The notes: generated by a model from the letters alone, not told the origin. Numbered from the stretch's first letter, positions 1 to 9,117 are shown. The stretch: 64,000 nt of DNA from Akkermansiaceae bacterium UBA2381 (GCA_002344215.1 DDSV01000023.1:62001-126000); one strand, 5' to 3'. Numbers and translations: made by a program.

Positions 1-101
1 GGGGTTTGATTTCATACCCATCTGCCTGCTCCGGTAACTCACTGCTCAACGCCATTCATTTTCGCAGCAGATTTCATTCTTTCCTCTTTCAGATTGACAT
101 C

Positions 102-118
102 TGATATCAATGATATCA
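102..118. promoter_or_regulatory. Twin palindrome, likely operator of the FitA/VapC pair
   Basis: Two copies of the perfect 8-bp palindrome TGATATCA stand one base apart (102-109 and 111-118), so the half sites repeat every 9 bp. They end 10 bp before the antitoxin ATG at 129 and follow a TTGACA hexamer at 94-99 that could serve as a -35 box. Ribbon-helix-helix antitoxins of the FitA/VapB class commonly bind such paired palindromes and repress their own operon. Binding here is inference from position and symmetry. Confidence 0.6.
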
Positions 119-128
119 CTCTTATGCC

Positions 129-377
129 ATGGCTCAGTTATTGGTTCGAGACCTGGACGAATCTCTTGTGAAAAAGCTGAAGCGCCGCGCCCGCGCTCAT
201 GGTGTCTCAACGGAAGAGGAGCACCGGCGCATTCTGAGCGAGGTCCTTTCCCGACCCGACGGGAAGGAGCTGACTTTGATTGAGTTTTTGCTCTCTTCGG
301 AAGGGGAAGTGGCACCCGAGGTAGAACTGGAAATTGATCGGAGTCGCGAGATCGAAGATAGAGAGTCAGGGATCTGA
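129..377 (+). CDS. FitA-like ribbon-helix-helix antitoxin
   Basis: A protein of 82 residues that starts with MAQLLVRDLDESLV, the usual beta strand and first helix of FitA/VapB-type ribbon-helix-helix antitoxins, followed by a basic stretch (KKLKRRARAHG) and a helix with ...EEEHRRILSEVL. The acidic C-terminal third (SSEGEVAPEVELEIDRSREIED) is the expected toxin-wrapping tail. The stop codon overlaps the start of the PIN-domain gene by one base (TGATG), so the two are translated together. It should neutralise the toxin and, with it, repress the operon through the twin palindrome just upstream. The family call is confident, the exact subgroup less so. Confidence 0.85.
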   Translation: MAQLLVRDLDESLVKKLKRRARAHGVSTEEEHRRILSEVLSRPDGKELTLIEFLLSSEGEVAPEVELEIDRSREIEDRESGI

Positions 378-787
378 TGGCCTTCCTGCTCGATACGAAT
401 GTGCTAAGCGAGTTGCGAAAGGGAGCGAAGTGCAATCCCCGGGTCAGGAAATGGGCGGTTTCCACCAAAGGACATCGCCACTGCATCAGCGTCATTTCAC
501 TCGGCGAGATTCGAAAGGGTATCGAGAACTTGCGGAGGAATGCCCCTGATCAATGCCCTTCTTTTGAAGGCTGGCTGGAGGCGCTTAGATCTGACTACTC
601 GAAGGACATCCTCCCGGTGAGCGAAGAGATTATGAACCGGTGGGGACTTTTGCAGGCGGCCCAGTCACTTCCGGTGTTGGACAGTCTGATTGCTGCTTCG
701 GCGTTGGAGCATCGACTGACTGTTGCGACTCGGAATGTCCGGGACTTTGAAAAAACGGGTGTGAAACTGGTGAATCCCTTCGCTTAG
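377..787 (+). CDS. vapC: PIN-domain ribonuclease toxin (FitB/VapC type)
   Basis: A 136-residue PIN-domain protein of the usual VapC length. The conserved acidic residues of the metal site are visible: Asp6 in MAFLLDTNVLSEL, Glu44 in SLGEIRKG, Asp102 in VLDSLIAASAL, and Asp123 after the ATRN motif. VapC/FitB toxins cleave RNA, often tRNA, when released from the antitoxin. The gene starts on the last base of the antitoxin stop codon, typical of coupled expression. Its 3' end overlaps the convergent recD2 gene by 4 bp. All key residues are present, so the pair looks intact. Confidence 0.88.
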   Translation: MAFLLDTNVLSELRKGAKCNPRVRKWAVSTKGHRHCISVISLGEIRKGIENLRRNAPDQCPSFEGWLEALRSDYSKDILPVSEEIMNRWGLLQAAQSLPVLDSLIAASALEHRLTVATRNVRDFEKTGVKLVNPFA

Positions 788-2973
788 TTGGCTCCCGCTT
801 CAGAACCCTTCAGCTTCCTCCTCAGCCCCGAATATCGCTCTGAACTCTCACGGTTCCGAACCGCCATTTCCAGCGCCCTCTTTTCCCCGACAACAATGAC
901 AAGCCGCTTTCCGCGGGTGATCGCCGTATAGAGGAGATTGCGCTGGAGGAGCACGTAATGCTGCGAGGCGAGGGGAATAACGACGGCGGGGAATTCGCTT
1001 CCCTGGGCTTTGTGAATCGTGACGGCGTAGGCCAGTTGCAGTTCGTCGAGTTCACCCGGCTCATAGTGGATCCGCTGGTTTCCGTCGAAGGTGACGTAGA
1101 CGGAGACCGGTTCGGTCGTGATCTCGGCGATGTGACCGATGTCACCGTTGAAGATCTCCTTGTCGTAGTTGTTGCGGGTCTGGATGACCTTATCTCCGGT
1201 GCGGAAAAGAGTTCCGAATCTCTCGATCTCAAATTTCAGTTCCGACGGGGGATTGAGGGCGGCCTGGAGTGAGCGGTTGAGTTCTCTGGTCCCCAACGAC
1301 TGACGGTTCATGGGGGTGAGGACCTGAATTTCATCACGGCGATCGAGATGGAATTTGTCAGGAATGCGCTCCGCCACTAGATGGAGGAGGGTGCTGCTGA
1401 TCGCCTCAGGACCGGTTCGCTCGATGAAGAAAAAGTCGGAGTCGCTCTCACTTTCCAGCGTGGGCAGGTGGCCTTGATTCACGGCGTGTGCGGCTTCGAT
1501 GATGCGACTCGCGGCCGCCTGGCGGTAGATTTCCGAGAGCCGGGCCACCGGAACCACCCCGCTCTCGATGAGGTCACGCAGCACACACCCGGGGCCAACC
1601 GAGGGGAGTTGATCCACATCGCCCACCAGAAGGACGCTGCCGTGCGGGGGAATCGCGCTCATGAGGCTGGCCATGAGCCTGATATCGATCATCGAGGCTT
1701 CGTCGATGATAAAAACATCCCCGGCGAGCGGCTTCTTCGCATTGCGGGTGAATCCGGCATGGGGCTGATACTCGAGGGCCCTGTGCAGGGTGAAGGCCTC
1801 ACGTCCTGTGCTTTCGGAAAGACGTTTCGCGGCGCGACCGGTCGGGGCGCAGAGGACGGGATTCACTTTGTTGTCCGTGAGAATCTGGAGCAGTGCTCTG
1901 AGGATGGTGGTTTTCCCCACTCCGGGTCCCCCGGTTATGACAAAAAAGCGATGTCGGGAGGCGCGGATGACGGCATCGATCTGTTCGGTGCCGAGTTTGA
2001 TCCGGTGCTGGCTTTCGAAGCCTTTTATGGAGGCGGCGGGATCATTCGCGGTTTTTGCCGGAGCCAGATTCAATAAACCCCTGATTGCTTCGGCGACGGT
2101 GGTCTCGGCCTCATGGAGATCAATACCAAAGGTGAGCGATTCCTCGCTGCCCGTTTCGATTACGATTCGCGACTCGAGAATGAGCCGGTTCAAGGCTGGT
2201 TCCAACTCTTCGGGACGACATTCAAGCGTCGAAGCGGCGTCATCGATGAGTTTTCCTCGGGGCAGGGCGCTGTGGCCCTGTCGTTCCGCCTGCTCAAGGA
2301 CATAGAGAAGTCCGGCGGCGAGACGCCGCGGTGCGTCGGGTGCCTGGCCCATGTTGCGGGCGATGTCGTCGGCGGTGCGGAATCCGATACCCGGAATCTC
2401 GCGGGCGAGCCGGTAGGGGTCGGCTCGGAGAATGTTGACCGCATCATCCCCGTAGGTCTTGTAGAGGCGGAGCGAACGGGCCGTGGAGAGTCCGTTCGCA
2501 TGGAGAAATATCATGATGTCGCGAACCGCTTTCTGCTTTTTCCACGAGTCTTTGATGCGGAGTCGCCGCGTTTTCCCAATCCCCTCGACCTCCTGAAGAC
2601 GCTGCGATTCCTCTTCAATGACCCGAAAGGTATCGGTTCCGAAGGACGCGACGATACGTTTTGCATAGGTCGGCCCGATGCCGTCGATAAAGCCACTCGC
2701 GAGGAAGCGGCAAATCCCGTCAGGTGTTTCCGGAGGCAGGGCATCGATATGGTCCGCTTCGAGTTGGCGCCCGAAGCGGCGGTCGTCCTTCCATCGGCCG
2801 GTGGCCCGAATCCGCTCCCCCTGGACCACGGCGGGGAGCTTTCCACGGACCGTGAGGGTGCCCCCGTCAGCCTCCTTCACCTGCATGATGGTGTAGCCGT
2901 TTTCCTCATTATGAAAAACGATCGCATGGACCGAACCCTCGATCCGTGAGGGAGCGTTGTCATTTTGACTCAT
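784..2973 (-). CDS. recD2: RecD2 ATP-dependent 5'-3' DNA helicase
   Basis: A 729-residue superfamily 1B helicase, the normal RecD2 size. The N-terminal part (1-80) is an OB-like fold; tandem helix-hairpin-helix motifs follow (LASGFIDGIGPTYAKRIV near 91-108, EVEGIGKTRR near 128-137, REIPGIGFRTADDIA near 191-205). The motor has the Q-motif region LGTEQIDAV (from 327), Walker A GGPGVGKTT (348-356), Walker B FIIDEASMID, and the late motif YAVTIHKAQGSEF. RecD2 proteins work outside RecBCD, in replication fork and repair roles. No recB or recC is nearby, which fits RecD2. It is divergent from secG and convergent with the toxin gene. Confidence 0.93.
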   Translation of the reverse strand: MSQNDNAPSRIEGSVHAIVFHNEENGYTIMQVKEADGGTLTVRGKLPAVVQGERIRATGRWKDDRRFGRQLEADHIDALPPETPDGICRFLASGFIDGIGPTYAKRIVASFGTDTFRVIEEESQRLQEVEGIGKTRRLRIKDSWKKQKAVRDIMIFLHANGLSTARSLRLYKTYGDDAVNILRADPYRLAREIPGIGFRTADDIARNMGQAPDAPRRLAAGLLYVLEQAERQGHSALPRGKLIDDAASTLECRPEELEPALNRLILESRIVIETGSEESLTFGIDLHEAETTVAEAIRGLLNLAPAKTANDPAASIKGFESQHRIKLGTEQIDAVIRASRHRFFVITGGPGVGKTTILRALLQILTDNKVNPVLCAPTGRAAKRLSESTGREAFTLHRALEYQPHAGFTRNAKKPLAGDVFIIDEASMIDIRLMASLMSAIPPHGSVLLVGDVDQLPSVGPGCVLRDLIESGVVPVARLSEIYRQAAASRIIEAAHAVNQGHLPTLESESDSDFFFIERTGPEAISSTLLHLVAERIPDKFHLDRRDEIQVLTPMNRQSLGTRELNRSLQAALNPPSELKFEIERFGTLFRTGDKVIQTRNNYDKEIFNGDIGHIAEITTEPVSVYVTFDGNQRIHYEPGELDELQLAYAVTIHKAQGSEFPAVVIPLASQHYVLLQRNLLYTAITRGKRLVIVVGEKRALEMAVRNRESSERYSGLRRKLKGSEAGAN

Positions 2974-3053
2974 GGAAAACGGCCGGGATCAGGGCAAAGG
3001 GGCGCATTCTAGCGCTTTACAAGCCTTTACCTGTGTCGCATATTCGCCGCCCC

Positions 3054-3629
3054 ATGGCAATTCTATCCATTCTGTTAACGGTGATCATCATCGCGGTCAG
3101 CATTCTGATGGTGCTGGTCGTTCTGATCCAGCGTCCCAAGCAGGAGGGCCTCGGCGCAGCCTTCGGCGGCGGCACTCTGGACTCCGCGCTCGGTGCCCAC
3201 ACCACGGATGTTCTGCAAAAATTCACCACCTGGCTGGGTATCCTCTTTTTTGTTTCCGCGATCGGACTGGCAATGGTGAAAACCCGTGAATTCCGTGATT
3301 CAGCCGCTACCGACGTGCTCGAAGGGGTCGAGGCGAAAAAGCCGGAACTCCCCGGTCTTCCTCCTGAACTCTCCAATCTTCCCGGCCTCGGTGAGAGCGC
3401 GCCTGCGACGAACCCGGTTGATTCTCTGCTGCTCGATGATGTGAAAACCGCTCCCGCGGCACCAGCACCTGCACCAGCTCCTGCGGCAGTCCCGGCTGCT
3501 CCTGCCCCCGCCCCGGCGGCAGAAACCAAGCCCGTTGAGGCTCCGGCACCGGTTGAAGCCAAACCAGCGGCTCCCGCACCAGCGGCTCCGGCCCCTGCGC
3601 CCGCTCCGGAAGGGAAAGCCAAGGAGTAG
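3054..3629 (+). CDS. secG: Preprotein translocase subunit SecG with long Ala/Pro tail
   Basis: The start was set at the ATG at 3054, because homology to SecG begins there (MAILSILLTVIII); an open frame continues upstream without similarity. The two transmembrane helices sit at about residues 2-22 and 55-75, with the cytosolic loop RPKQEGLGAAFGGG between them, a conserved SecG signature. SecG joins SecYE in the inner membrane and assists protein export. The protein is 191 residues, about twice the usual size, because of a tail built of Ala-Pro runs with KPV and KP inserts. Such tails are seen in several SecG proteins but their role is unknown. A hairpin terminator follows closely. Confidence 0.9.
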   Translation: MAILSILLTVIIIAVSILMVLVVLIQRPKQEGLGAAFGGGTLDSALGAHTTDVLQKFTTWLGILFFVSAIGLAMVKTREFRDSAATDVLEGVEAKKPELPGLPPELSNLPGLGESAPATNPVDSLLLDDVKTAPAAPAPAPAPAAVPAAPAPAPAAETKPVEAPAPVEAKPAAPAPAAPAPAPAPEGKAKE

Positions 3630-3645
3630 CAATTGCGAGAGGGAG

Positions 3646-3668
3646 AAGGGGCTGACCGGCCCCTTTTC
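3646..3668 (+). terminator. Intrinsic terminator after secG
   Basis: A 7-bp stem AAGGGGC / GCCCCTT (3646-3652 with 3659-3665) closes a 6-base loop and runs into a short T stretch. It lies 17 bp after the secG stop codon and before the MYG1-like gene, so secG is probably its own transcription unit. Confidence 0.75.
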
Positions 3669-3762
3669 TGTCCCTCACTTGCGCCGGATGTCTCCGGCTT
3701 TCGGAAGATCCCTTTGACGGGTCGCTGGCGGGCGTAACCTTGGTTGAAGCGGAAGAAATTTG

Positions 3763-4614
3763 ATGAAAGCCATTTTGACCCATCCTGGCAGTGCCCATAA
3801 GGACGATTTCCTCGCCTGTTGCCTGCTAATTGCCAAACACGGAGTTCCGGTGTGGCGTCGCGATCCCACGGACGAGGATTTAAGCGATCCGGAGATAGTT
3901 GTCGTCGATGTCGGGGGTGAGCACGAGCCCTCCCGGGGAAATTTTGATCACCATCAGTTTCCGAGGGAGCATCCCCCGGTTTGCGCGCTTTCTCTCGTCC
4001 TGCAGGATCTGGGGCTCTACGAGGACGCCCGGACCTTTTGTGAGTGGCTCGAACCGACCGAATGGTTTGATTCCCGTGGCCCCTTTGCGACCGCCGAGTG
4101 GCTGGGAGTCGAGAGATCCCTGGTTAATCGCCTGAATTCGCCGGTCGATATCACGCTTCTTCGCCGCTTTGCCCAGCGACGTGAGCTCGGCTCCGGGGAT
4201 CCCGTCTGGGAGGTCATGCGTATGGTGGGTGAAGACCTCTTTATGTTCCTGAGGACTCTTCGCGAACGGCTCGATTACGTTTCCGGAATCGCCGAGTTTC
4301 TTGAAGTGGGGGAGAAGGGAGATTCCGTTCGGGTGCTTTTCCTGCCCCGGACCGATCCGATGCCCGATGATCCGTCCTCGGGACTCTCACGATACATCGA
4401 TTCGGTGGGGGAAAAGGTTGACGGGCTGATCTATCCGGACCGGCGGGGAGCCGGTTATGGTCTCTCCCGGCATGAGGACAGCGAGTTGCTCGATTTCACC
4501 CGCATTGCGGAGGAAGAGGATGTGCATTTCGCCCATGCCCGCGGATTTGTTGCCAAGACATCGGCAACCACGCTTGAGCGGCTCCGGGAGCTGGTGGCCC
4601 TGGCGAGAGTGTGA
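3763..4614 (+). CDS. MYG1/UPF0160 family metal-dependent hydrolase
   Basis: A 283-residue protein with the MYG1 family hallmarks: THPGSAHKDDFLA (His7, His12, Asp14, Asp15), VVVDVGG (Asp49) and NFDHHQF (Asp62, His63, His64). These acidic and histidine residues resemble the metal-binding motifs of DHH-type phosphoesterases. The eukaryotic member MYG1 is a 3'-5' RNA exonuclease; bacterial members are mostly uncharacterised, so RNase activity here is inference. The ATG at 3763 was chosen over the TTG just before it because GGAAG lies upstream. It stands alone between the secG terminator and the haem operon, from which it is separated by about 100 bp. Confidence 0.8.
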   Translation: MKAILTHPGSAHKDDFLACCLLIAKHGVPVWRRDPTDEDLSDPEIVVVDVGGEHEPSRGNFDHHQFPREHPPVCALSLVLQDLGLYEDARTFCEWLEPTEWFDSRGPFATAEWLGVERSLVNRLNSPVDITLLRRFAQRRELGSGDPVWEVMRMVGEDLFMFLRTLRERLDYVSGIAEFLEVGEKGDSVRVLFLPRTDPMPDDPSSGLSRYIDSVGEKVDGLIYPDRRGAGYGLSRHEDSELLDFTRIAEEEDVHFAHARGFVAKTSATTLERLRELVALARV

Positions 4615-4718
4615 GAGGCCCGATTTCCATGGCTTGCCCCCCGTTTTCGCGCCGGTAAGGTCCTTGCAAAGCGCGCCCCGACCATTAGGTTTACCGTCCC
4701 CGCCGTTTTCGCCCGATA

Positions 4719-5486
4719 ATGGACGATATTTACCTCATTCTTGCCACTTTGACCTTCCTCGGCGGATTTATCCTCGCCGCTGCCTCGCTGCGCTCCGAGA
4801 GCCCGCGGGTGAAGGGGCTCAACATCCCCGTGGCGGTCGCGGGCCTCATTTTTCAGAGTCTTTTCCTCCAAGGGAGAGGGGAGTTGCACGGACGCTGCCC
4901 GATCACGAACGGGGCCGAGGTGCTGGTTTTTGTCAGTTGGAGCATCGTCATCATGTATCTCGCCCTGGGAAAGGCCTTCCGGCTCTCTCTGCTCGGGGTT
5001 TTCTCCATGCCGATGGTATTTCTTTTTCAACTCGTGGCGATCATCTATCTTCACTTCTTCGATCCGGGACCCCGCCCTCCGGAGACGCTCGATCCCTGGC
5101 TGGAACTCCACGCCGCGATGTCCCTGCTCGCCTACGGAGCCTATGGCCTCGCCGGAGTGGCAGGGGTGATGTATTTTGTGCAGGACCGCCAGCTCAAAAG
5201 CCACCATCCCGGCCGGCTTTTTTATTCCATGCCCCCGATCCGCTATCTGGCTGATGCCCTGGTCCGGCTCCTTGCCATCGGAACGCTGCTCCTCACCGTC
5301 GGTATCGTCGCCGCATTTTTTATGAAGGAGGCACCGGATGCCAGTCACATCATCTCCGGAGCCGTCTGGCTGGCCTATGTGTCATTGCTGGTGGTCCATG
5401 CGATCAAGCGGATGCCGCCGAAACGTCTCTCCATTTCATCAATCACCGCGTTTGCCTTTGCTCTGCTGACGCTTTCAGCGCTGTGA
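4719..5486 (+). CDS. HemX/CcsA-like cytochrome c assembly membrane protein
   Basis: A 255-residue protein with about eight hydrophobic segments spread over its length, beginning IYLILATLTFLGGFILA. Its arrangement is that of the CcsA/CcmC/HemX superfamily, integral membrane proteins that bind or handle haem. The position directly before hemA, with the stop codon abutting the next start, matches the HemX-HemA pairing known in Firmicutes and other groups, where HemX affects glutamyl-tRNA reductase levels. A role in haem handling or control of HemA is therefore more likely than general cytochrome c maturation, but this is inference from context. Confidence 0.75.
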   Translation: MDDIYLILATLTFLGGFILAAASLRSESPRVKGLNIPVAVAGLIFQSLFLQGRGELHGRCPITNGAEVLVFVSWSIVIMYLALGKAFRLSLLGVFSMPMVFLFQLVAIIYLHFFDPGPRPPETLDPWLELHAAMSLLAYGAYGLAGVAGVMYFVQDRQLKSHHPGRLFYSMPPIRYLADALVRLLAIGTLLLTVGIVAAFFMKEAPDASHIISGAVWLAYVSLLVVHAIKRMPPKRLSISSITAFAFALLTLSAL

Positions 5487-6605
5487 TTGACCGCAAAACC
5501 CGAAGCCCCCTCCACGGTGTCTATTTTTTGTCTTGGCGTGAATCATAAAACCTCCCCGATTGAGATCAGGGAGCGGCTCGCTATTGCGGAAAAATCGGTC
5601 CCTCATCATCTCAGCGAAATCTGCGCGCTCGACGGAATCACCGAGGCGGTGGTCCTTTCGACCTGCAACCGGGTCGAGATTTACGGAAGCTCTGACAATC
5701 CGCAGGAAGCGCTCGACCGGCTGGTCGATTATTTAATCGACCATTTTGCCGTCGCCCCGGGTGAAGTAGAATTTTACCGACATGAGTCGGAAGCGGCGGC
5801 GCATCATTTGTTTGAGGTCGCGAGCGGGCTCGATTCCATGGTTCTGGGCGAGACGGAGATCTTCGGGCAGGTCAAGAAGGCCTATGCAACCGCGCAGGAG
5901 ACGGGGACGACGGCGCGGCGGATGAACAAGCTTTTCCAGCAGTCCTTCACCGTCGGGAAGCTGGTCCGCACCAGCACCCGCATCCAGCAGGGTTCCACCT
6001 CGGTCGGTTCCGCCGCCGTGGATCTCGCGGAAAAGATATTTGGTCAGCTCGATGGATGCCGGGTCATGATCATCGGTGCGGGAGAGATGAGCCGGACGAC
6101 GGCGCAGAGCCTGCTCTCGCGGGGGGCGAAAAGCATCATTGTTTCAAACCGCAGTTTCGACAAGGCCGAGGAGCTCGCCGCCGAGTTGAAAGGCAGCGCG
6201 GTTCGATTTGATGACTGGGAGAGCTGCCTCGACGAGGTCGACATTATCGTGTCATCGACCTCGGCTCCCCATGCTGTGGTAAAACATGAGATGATCAGCC
6301 GCGTCATGGAGCGGCGGAGAGGGCATTCGCTTTTCCTCATCGACATTGCCGTGCCCCGCGATATCGAGGATGAGGTCAACGACATCGACAACGTCTATCT
6401 TTACAACATTGATCAGCTCCAGCAAATCGCCTCCGAAGGCAAGACCCGCCGGGAAAAGCAGATTGCGGTTTGCCGTGAGGTGATTGATGAATTTCTTCGC
6501 GGAAAGGGAATCGAGGCTCTCGCCGGATTGCCGCAAAGCGGTGGCGGAAGCGGATCGGAACGAATCCAGCCGGAACCCTCAAGCCGCCCCCTCACGAATC
6601 CATGA
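5487..6605 (+). CDS. hemA: Glutamyl-tRNA reductase
   Basis: HemA reduces glutamyl-tRNA to glutamate-1-semialdehyde with NADPH, the first committed step of the C5 tetrapyrrole pathway. The N-terminal catalytic domain has LGVNHKTSPIEIRERLA and the nucleophile Cys60 in VLSTCNRVEIY; GETEIFGQVKKAY follows; the NADPH fold has IIGAGEMSRTTAQSL; a dimerisation helix ends the protein. The ORF begins with TTG immediately after the stop of the hemX-like gene, and a GTG at 5517 is an alternative start, since similarity begins at about residue 12. The 3' end overlaps hemC by 4 bp (ATGA). The tail of about 25 residues rich in Ser, Gly and Pro is not conserved. Confidence 0.95.
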   Translation: MTAKPEAPSTVSIFCLGVNHKTSPIEIRERLAIAEKSVPHHLSEICALDGITEAVVLSTCNRVEIYGSSDNPQEALDRLVDYLIDHFAVAPGEVEFYRHESEAAAHHLFEVASGLDSMVLGETEIFGQVKKAYATAQETGTTARRMNKLFQQSFTVGKLVRTSTRIQQGSTSVGSAAVDLAEKIFGQLDGCRVMIIGAGEMSRTTAQSLLSRGAKSIIVSNRSFDKAEELAAELKGSAVRFDDWESCLDEVDIIVSSTSAPHAVVKHEMISRVMERRRGHSLFLIDIAVPRDIEDEVNDIDNVYLYNIDQLQQIASEGKTRREKQIAVCREVIDEFLRGKGIEALAGLPQSGGGSGSERIQPEPSSRPLTNP

Positions 6606-7570
6606 GCCAATCTTTGATCCTAGGTACCCGGGGTAGCGAACTCGCCCTCGTTCAGGCCAACTTGACCCGTGACGCCCTGGCCGCCGCAGGTATTGACTGC
6701 CGCATCGAGGTCATCCGCACGATCGGGGACAAACGGCCCGATCTGAAACTCAGCGAATTCAGCCAGGGTGAAAATCCCGTCGTCGACAAGGGTATCTTCA
6801 CTAAGGAACTCGAAGAAGCGCTGTTGAAACGCGAGATCGATTTTGCGGTTCATAGTTTGAAGGATGTTCCGACCGAACTCGGGCCCGAATTTGAAATTTG
6901 TGCGACCCTTCCCCGGGCGGATATTGCCGATGTTTTCCTGACGACTCAAGAGGGTCTCGGCAAAGACCTGACCCTCCTCGATAGCAGGGTCATTGCCACC
7001 AGCGCCGTCCGTCGTGCCCGCCAGCTTCAGTGGCTCTGTCCGGGGGTGAAGGTCGTCGACATCCGCGGGAACGTGCCGACGCGGATACGGAAGATGATCG
7101 CCAGCGAGGAGTGGGACGCCATCCTTCTCGCCCGCGCCGGAATTGAGCGGCTCGGCATCTATTCTCCGGGGGAAGCGCATTTTGACTTTGAGGGTAGCAC
7201 CGTTTTCGCCTGCGAACTCGACACGCGGGTTTTCCTCCCCGCTGCCGGGCAGGGAGCGGTCGGCATGGAGATCCTGAAAGACAATGACGCCGCCCGCGCG
7301 GCGCTTGCTAAGATCAATGACGCCCCCACCTTTTGTCGCGTCTCCGCCGAACGGGCGTTTCTCGGGCTGCTCAAAGCCGGGTGTCAGACTCCGGTGGGAG
7401 CCCATACCTGGTTCGAGGACGACGGTGCCACGCTCGCGATGGCGGTGCGGGTCTTTGACGAGGCGACGCCAAACGCCGAACCCTTTGTTGCTGAAGTCCG
7501 GGGGGCGTCCTGCTCACCGGAAGCACTTGCCGAACAGTTAATGCAGTTGAAGAACGATCAATTATCCTGA
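6602..7570 (+). CDS. hemC: Hydroxymethylbilane synthase (porphobilinogen deaminase)
   Basis: HemC joins four porphobilinogen units into the linear tetrapyrrole hydroxymethylbilane in the cytosol. The 322-residue protein opens with LILGTRGSELALVQA, has the KEGIFTKELE-like segment VDKGIFTKELEEALL and the motif DFAVHSLKDVPT, and carries the cofactor cysteine Cys261 in KAGCQTPVGAHT, to which the dipyrromethane cofactor is attached. The ATG overlaps the hemA stop by 4 bp, so translation is likely coupled. The next gene starts 1 base after its stop, giving a compact hemA-hemC-cobA/hemD unit that supplies uroporphyrinogen III and precorrin-2. Confidence 0.96.
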   Translation: MSQSLILGTRGSELALVQANLTRDALAAAGIDCRIEVIRTIGDKRPDLKLSEFSQGENPVVDKGIFTKELEEALLKREIDFAVHSLKDVPTELGPEFEICATLPRADIADVFLTTQEGLGKDLTLLDSRVIATSAVRRARQLQWLCPGVKVVDIRGNVPTRIRKMIASEEWDAILLARAGIERLGIYSPGEAHFDFEGSTVFACELDTRVFLPAAGQGAVGMEILKDNDAARAALAKINDAPTFCRVSAERAFLGLLKAGCQTPVGAHTWFEDDGATLAMAVRVFDEATPNAEPFVAEVRGASCSPEALAEQLMQLKNDQLS

Positions 7571-7571
7571 C

Positions 7572-9113
7572 ATGAGCAAAAAAACGGGAATCTGCTACCT
7601 CGTCGGGGCCGGTCCGGGAGATCCGGGCCTGATGACCTTGCGTGGCAAGGAGTGCATCGAGATGGCCGACGTGATCGTTTACGATTACCTCTCGAACGCC
7701 GAATTTCTCCAGTGGGCGAAGCCCGGTGCCGAGAAGATCTATGCGGGCAAAAAGTCCAAAGACCACGCCATTCCCCAGGGCGGAATTAATCAGTTGCTCA
7801 TCGACAAGGCAAAAGAGGGAAAGATCGTGACCCGGCTCAAGGGCGGTGATCCGCTCATCTTTGGACGGGGAGGGGAGGAGGCGGAGGAGCTGCAGGACGC
7901 GGGCATCCGCTTCGAGTTCGTTCCCGGAATCAGTTCCTCCATCGCCGGACCGGCTTACGCGGGGATTCCAGTGACCCATCGCGACCACTGTTCGCAGCTC
8001 ACGATTTTTACCGGACACGAGGATCCGACGAAGGAGGAGTCCTCGATGGACTACGCCCAGATCGCCAAGGCACCGGGCACGAAAGTGATGCTCATGGGGG
8101 TCGAGCGGCTGCCATTCATCACGGCGGCGATTCTTAAAGAAGGCGGCGATCCTGAATTGCCGGTGGCTTTGGTACGGTGGGCGACGACGGGTCAGCACCG
8201 CACCGTCACCGGGACTCTCGCGACAATAGCGAAAATTGTCGAGGAGGCCGATTTCAAAGCTCCTGCAGTGGCCGTTTTCGGGACCGTGGTGAACTGCCGC
8301 AAGAAGTTGAACTGGTTCGAGAATCGGCCCCTGCGCGGCAAGCGTGTTGTGGTCACGCGGACCCGCAATCAGGCGAGCGGATTGAGCCGCAATCTGCGCG
8401 ACCTCGGTGCGGATGTGCTGGAGATGCCGACGATACGGATCGAGCCCTCCCAGGGCGACGAGGCGAAAGAGTTCGCCCGTCTTGTTGTCGACGCGCACAC
8501 CTACGACTGGCTCATCTTTACGAGTCCGAACGCGGTTGAGTACTTCTTCAATGCTTTCTATATGATCCGTTCCGATGCCCGGGAACTCGGAGGAGCCCGG
8601 ATCGCCGCGGTCGGACCCGGAACGGCGGCGAAGCTCAAGGAATATCACATCGGCACTGATCTGATGCCGAAAAAGCACGTCGCCGAGGCGCTGGCCGAAG
8701 CCTTTGAGAAGGAGATCGGCTCAATCGAGAACACGACCATGCTCTGGGTGCGTGCCAAGGGAGCCCGCGATGTCATGTCTTCGATGCTGGGCAAGGCGGG
8801 GGTGATTCTTGATGAAGCCATCGCCTACCAGACCGTTCCCGAAACGGACGATCCGACCGGAGCGGTCGCCCGTTTCCGCGAGGAGGGAGCTGACATCATC
8901 ACCTTCACAAGCGCTTCCACGGTGGAGTGTTTTCTGGATCTCGGACTCGCCATTCCCGAGGAAACCGCCATTGCGAGTATTGGACCGGTGACCACCGAGG
9001 CTCTGGTCGAGAATGGCTATGAGCCCGACCTTGAGGCCAAAAATCACGACATCCCCGGACTTGTTGCCGCCGTCGTCAAGCTGGCGAAAGAGAAACCTTT
9101 CGGCGACGAATAA
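7572..9113 (+). CDS. cobA-hemD: Fused uroporphyrinogen-III C-methyltransferase / uroporphyrinogen-III synthase
   Basis: A two-domain protein of 513 residues. Residues 1-245 are a SUMT-type methyltransferase: YLVGAGPGDPGLMTLRG, VTRLKGGDPLIFGRGGEE and the PAYAGIPVTHRDH region, which makes precorrin-2 from uroporphyrinogen III. Residues about 258-505 are a HemD domain with LRGKRVVVTRTRNQASGL, WLIFTSPNAVEYFF and ITFTSASTVECF, which cyclises hydroxymethylbilane. Such fusions are known in several phyla and channel flux toward siroheme or cobalamin. It directly follows hemC. The 3' end lies 4 bp from a convergent gene with no visible hairpin between them. Confidence 0.93.
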   Translation: MSKKTGICYLVGAGPGDPGLMTLRGKECIEMADVIVYDYLSNAEFLQWAKPGAEKIYAGKKSKDHAIPQGGINQLLIDKAKEGKIVTRLKGGDPLIFGRGGEEAEELQDAGIRFEFVPGISSSIAGPAYAGIPVTHRDHCSQLTIFTGHEDPTKEESSMDYAQIAKAPGTKVMLMGVERLPFITAAILKEGGDPELPVALVRWATTGQHRTVTGTLATIAKIVEEADFKAPAVAVFGTVVNCRKKLNWFENRPLRGKRVVVTRTRNQASGLSRNLRDLGADVLEMPTIRIEPSQGDEAKEFARLVVDAHTYDWLIFTSPNAVEYFFNAFYMIRSDARELGGARIAAVGPGTAAKLKEYHIGTDLMPKKHVAEALAEAFEKEIGSIENTTMLWVRAKGARDVMSSMLGKAGVILDEAIAYQTVPETDDPTGAVARFREEGADIITFTSASTVECFLDLGLAIPEETAIASIGPVTTEALVENGYEPDLEAKNHDIPGLVAAVVKLAKEKPFGDE

Positions 9114-9117
9114 GGTT

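Noticed and set aside
2113..2949. Long plus-strand frame inside recD2
   Set aside because: It is the antisense shadow of a clearly coding helicase gene with all motifs.
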